This document shows positions 5,525 to 6,009 of a stretch of DNA of 6,009 bases, one piece after another. The stretch's first letter is position 1; every line of letters starts with the position of its first letter. Source of the DNA: Bacillota bacterium (GTDB lineage Bacteria; Bacillota; Dethiobacteria; DTU022; UBA8154); assembly GCA_003444595.1 (NCBI GenBank), contig DLUO01000062.1:427-6435 (forward strand), read 5' to 3'. The notes under the pieces are model-generated. The model did not search any database, had not been told where the DNA came from, and saw only the letters and a list, made by a program, of their open reading frames with translations. The translations under genes and the position numbers were made by a program.

Positions 5525-5917
5525 TTGACAAATAATAAAACTGAAAGTGAATATTGCTTTGGTTCTATATCACCTTTTCATAAGGCTCCGACTCTCATCC
5601 AAGACATGCACGAAGAAGAACGTCTGCGCTACCTTAAACGGGGGATAGAACGCTACATTGAGGAAATTAAAGAATGGGAGTATGGTTATTGTGCGGATTG
5701 CAGGCAGATAAGGTTCAGTTCAGAGCTTGAAGCAACACCTGAAGGGATCCGTTGCTCCAAGTGCAAGGGCTATAACTTGGAAGCTCCTGGTTGGACTGTT
5801 TGTCCCCACCACAAAGATTCGGTGGTTAAATGCCCTCGGGCAGGCAAGAGAATTGTAAAGTCGGGCAAGGGAGCCGAATGCCAGGATCATTGCAATTTCC
5901 GGTTGTCAAAACGATGA
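5525..5917 (+). CDS. Small protein with a DksA/TraR-like C4 zinc finger and a Cys-rich tail
   Basis: A 130-residue protein of unknown role. Residues about 29-52 form a charged helix (EEERLRYLKRG through IKEWE). It leads into a C4 finger Y53-G-Y-C56-x2-C59-x17-C77-x2-C80, with LEATPEG between the pairs. That arrangement matches the zinc finger of DksA/TraR proteins, which act at the RNA polymerase secondary channel. The long coiled coil with the acidic tip of true DksA is absent. A further cluster follows: C93-P-H95-H96, C103, C119-x3-C123, perhaps a second metal site. TTG 5525 is chosen because GGAGGTGG (5512-5519) stands directly before it; the longer GTG start at 5471 has no ribosome binding site. 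Its position after moeA is suggestive, but its promoter appears separate. A plain zinc-ribbon protein is the alternative. Confidence 0.7.
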   Translation: MTNNKTESEYCFGSISPFHKAPTLIQDMHEEERLRYLKRGIERYIEEIKEWEYGYCADCRQIRFSSELEATPEGIRCSKCKGYNLEAPGWTVCPHHKDSVVKCPRAGKRIVKSGKGAECQDHCNFRLSKR

Positions 5918-5925
5918 ATATTCAA

Positions 5926-5958
5926 TATACCTGCCTTATACCTGCCTTATACCTACCT
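5926..5958. repeat. Three tandem copies of an 11-bp repeat
   Basis: TATACCTGCCT occurs twice exactly (5926-5936, 5937-5947), then once with one change as TATACCTACCT (5948-5958). It begins just after the zinc-finger gene stops and precedes the possible next gene. An 11-bp period puts the copies on one face of the helix, as in arrays of regulator half-sites, but replication slippage explains it equally well. Confidence 0.7.
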
Positions 5959-5989
5959 TCGAAGCATAAAATCTTTTTGAGGTTTGGAG

Positions 5990-6009
5990 GTGATAAAATA
6001 TACACATCT
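5990..6009 (+). CDS. Possible start of a further gene at the window edge
   Basis: GTG at 5990 opens a frame reading MIKYTH to the end of the window, with GAGG (5979-5982) 7 bases upstream. The alternative is that TTTGGAGGTGATAAAATA (5983-6000) is the ribosome binding region of a start just beyond the edge. Either way a gene on the + strand seems to begin here. Its product cannot be judged. Confidence 0.3.

Noticed and set aside
5926..5958. CRISPR array
   Set aside because: The 11-bp units are directly tandem, with no spacers.

Overview
The window looks like part of a low-to-mid GC Gram-positive anaerobe, most likely a Clostridia / Peptococcaceae-type member of the Firmicutes. This is an inference from strong GGAGG-type ribosome binding sites, TTG start usage, near-consensus sigma-A promoters, IS21/IS66 remnants, and a cytoplasmic molybdenum/tungsten enzyme paired with a molybdenum cofactor gene. 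All supported genes lie on the + strand.

Positions 1-1050 are an insertion-sequence graveyard. An IS21-type IstA is cut after its DNA-binding region at position 336/337. There the left end of an IS66-family element begins (GTAAGCG terminus, promoter, SD-masking hairpin, tnpA). No IS66 tnpB, tnpC or right end follows. The sequence instead runs into a frameshifted, coding-looking remnant that ends at 1048 and may be the C-terminus of another transposase.

Positions 1051-3600 hold a transcription unit for an orphan molybdopterin oxidoreductase of the DMSO reductase superfamily. It has a TTGACA-17-TATTAT promoter, a leader of about 250 nt with a G+C-rich hairpin and two overlapping small ORFs, a 683-residue enzyme and a strong terminator. 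The enzyme carries a [4Fe-4S] motif and a Cys metal ligand but no Tat signal and no partner subunit genes nearby. Its best recalled resemblance is to acetylene hydratase, yet the catalytic Asp of that enzyme is not conserved.

Positions 3600-5320 hold moeA (molybdate insertion into molybdopterin), with its own TTGACA-18-TATAAT promoter and a downstream terminator candidate. A coupled enzyme-plus-cofactor supply is the simplest reading. The same spaced dyad, TATGNC-N6-GACATA, sits over the -35 box of both the oxidoreductase and the moeA promoters in the same register, with a third copy in the oxidoreductase leader. That points to one regulator controlling both, and is the most interesting signal in the window.

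Positions 5320-6009 encode a 130-residue protein with a DksA/TraR-like C4 zinc finger and an extra Cys/His-rich tail, read from a TTG start. It is followed by three 11-bp tandem repeats and what may be the first codons of another gene at the window edge.
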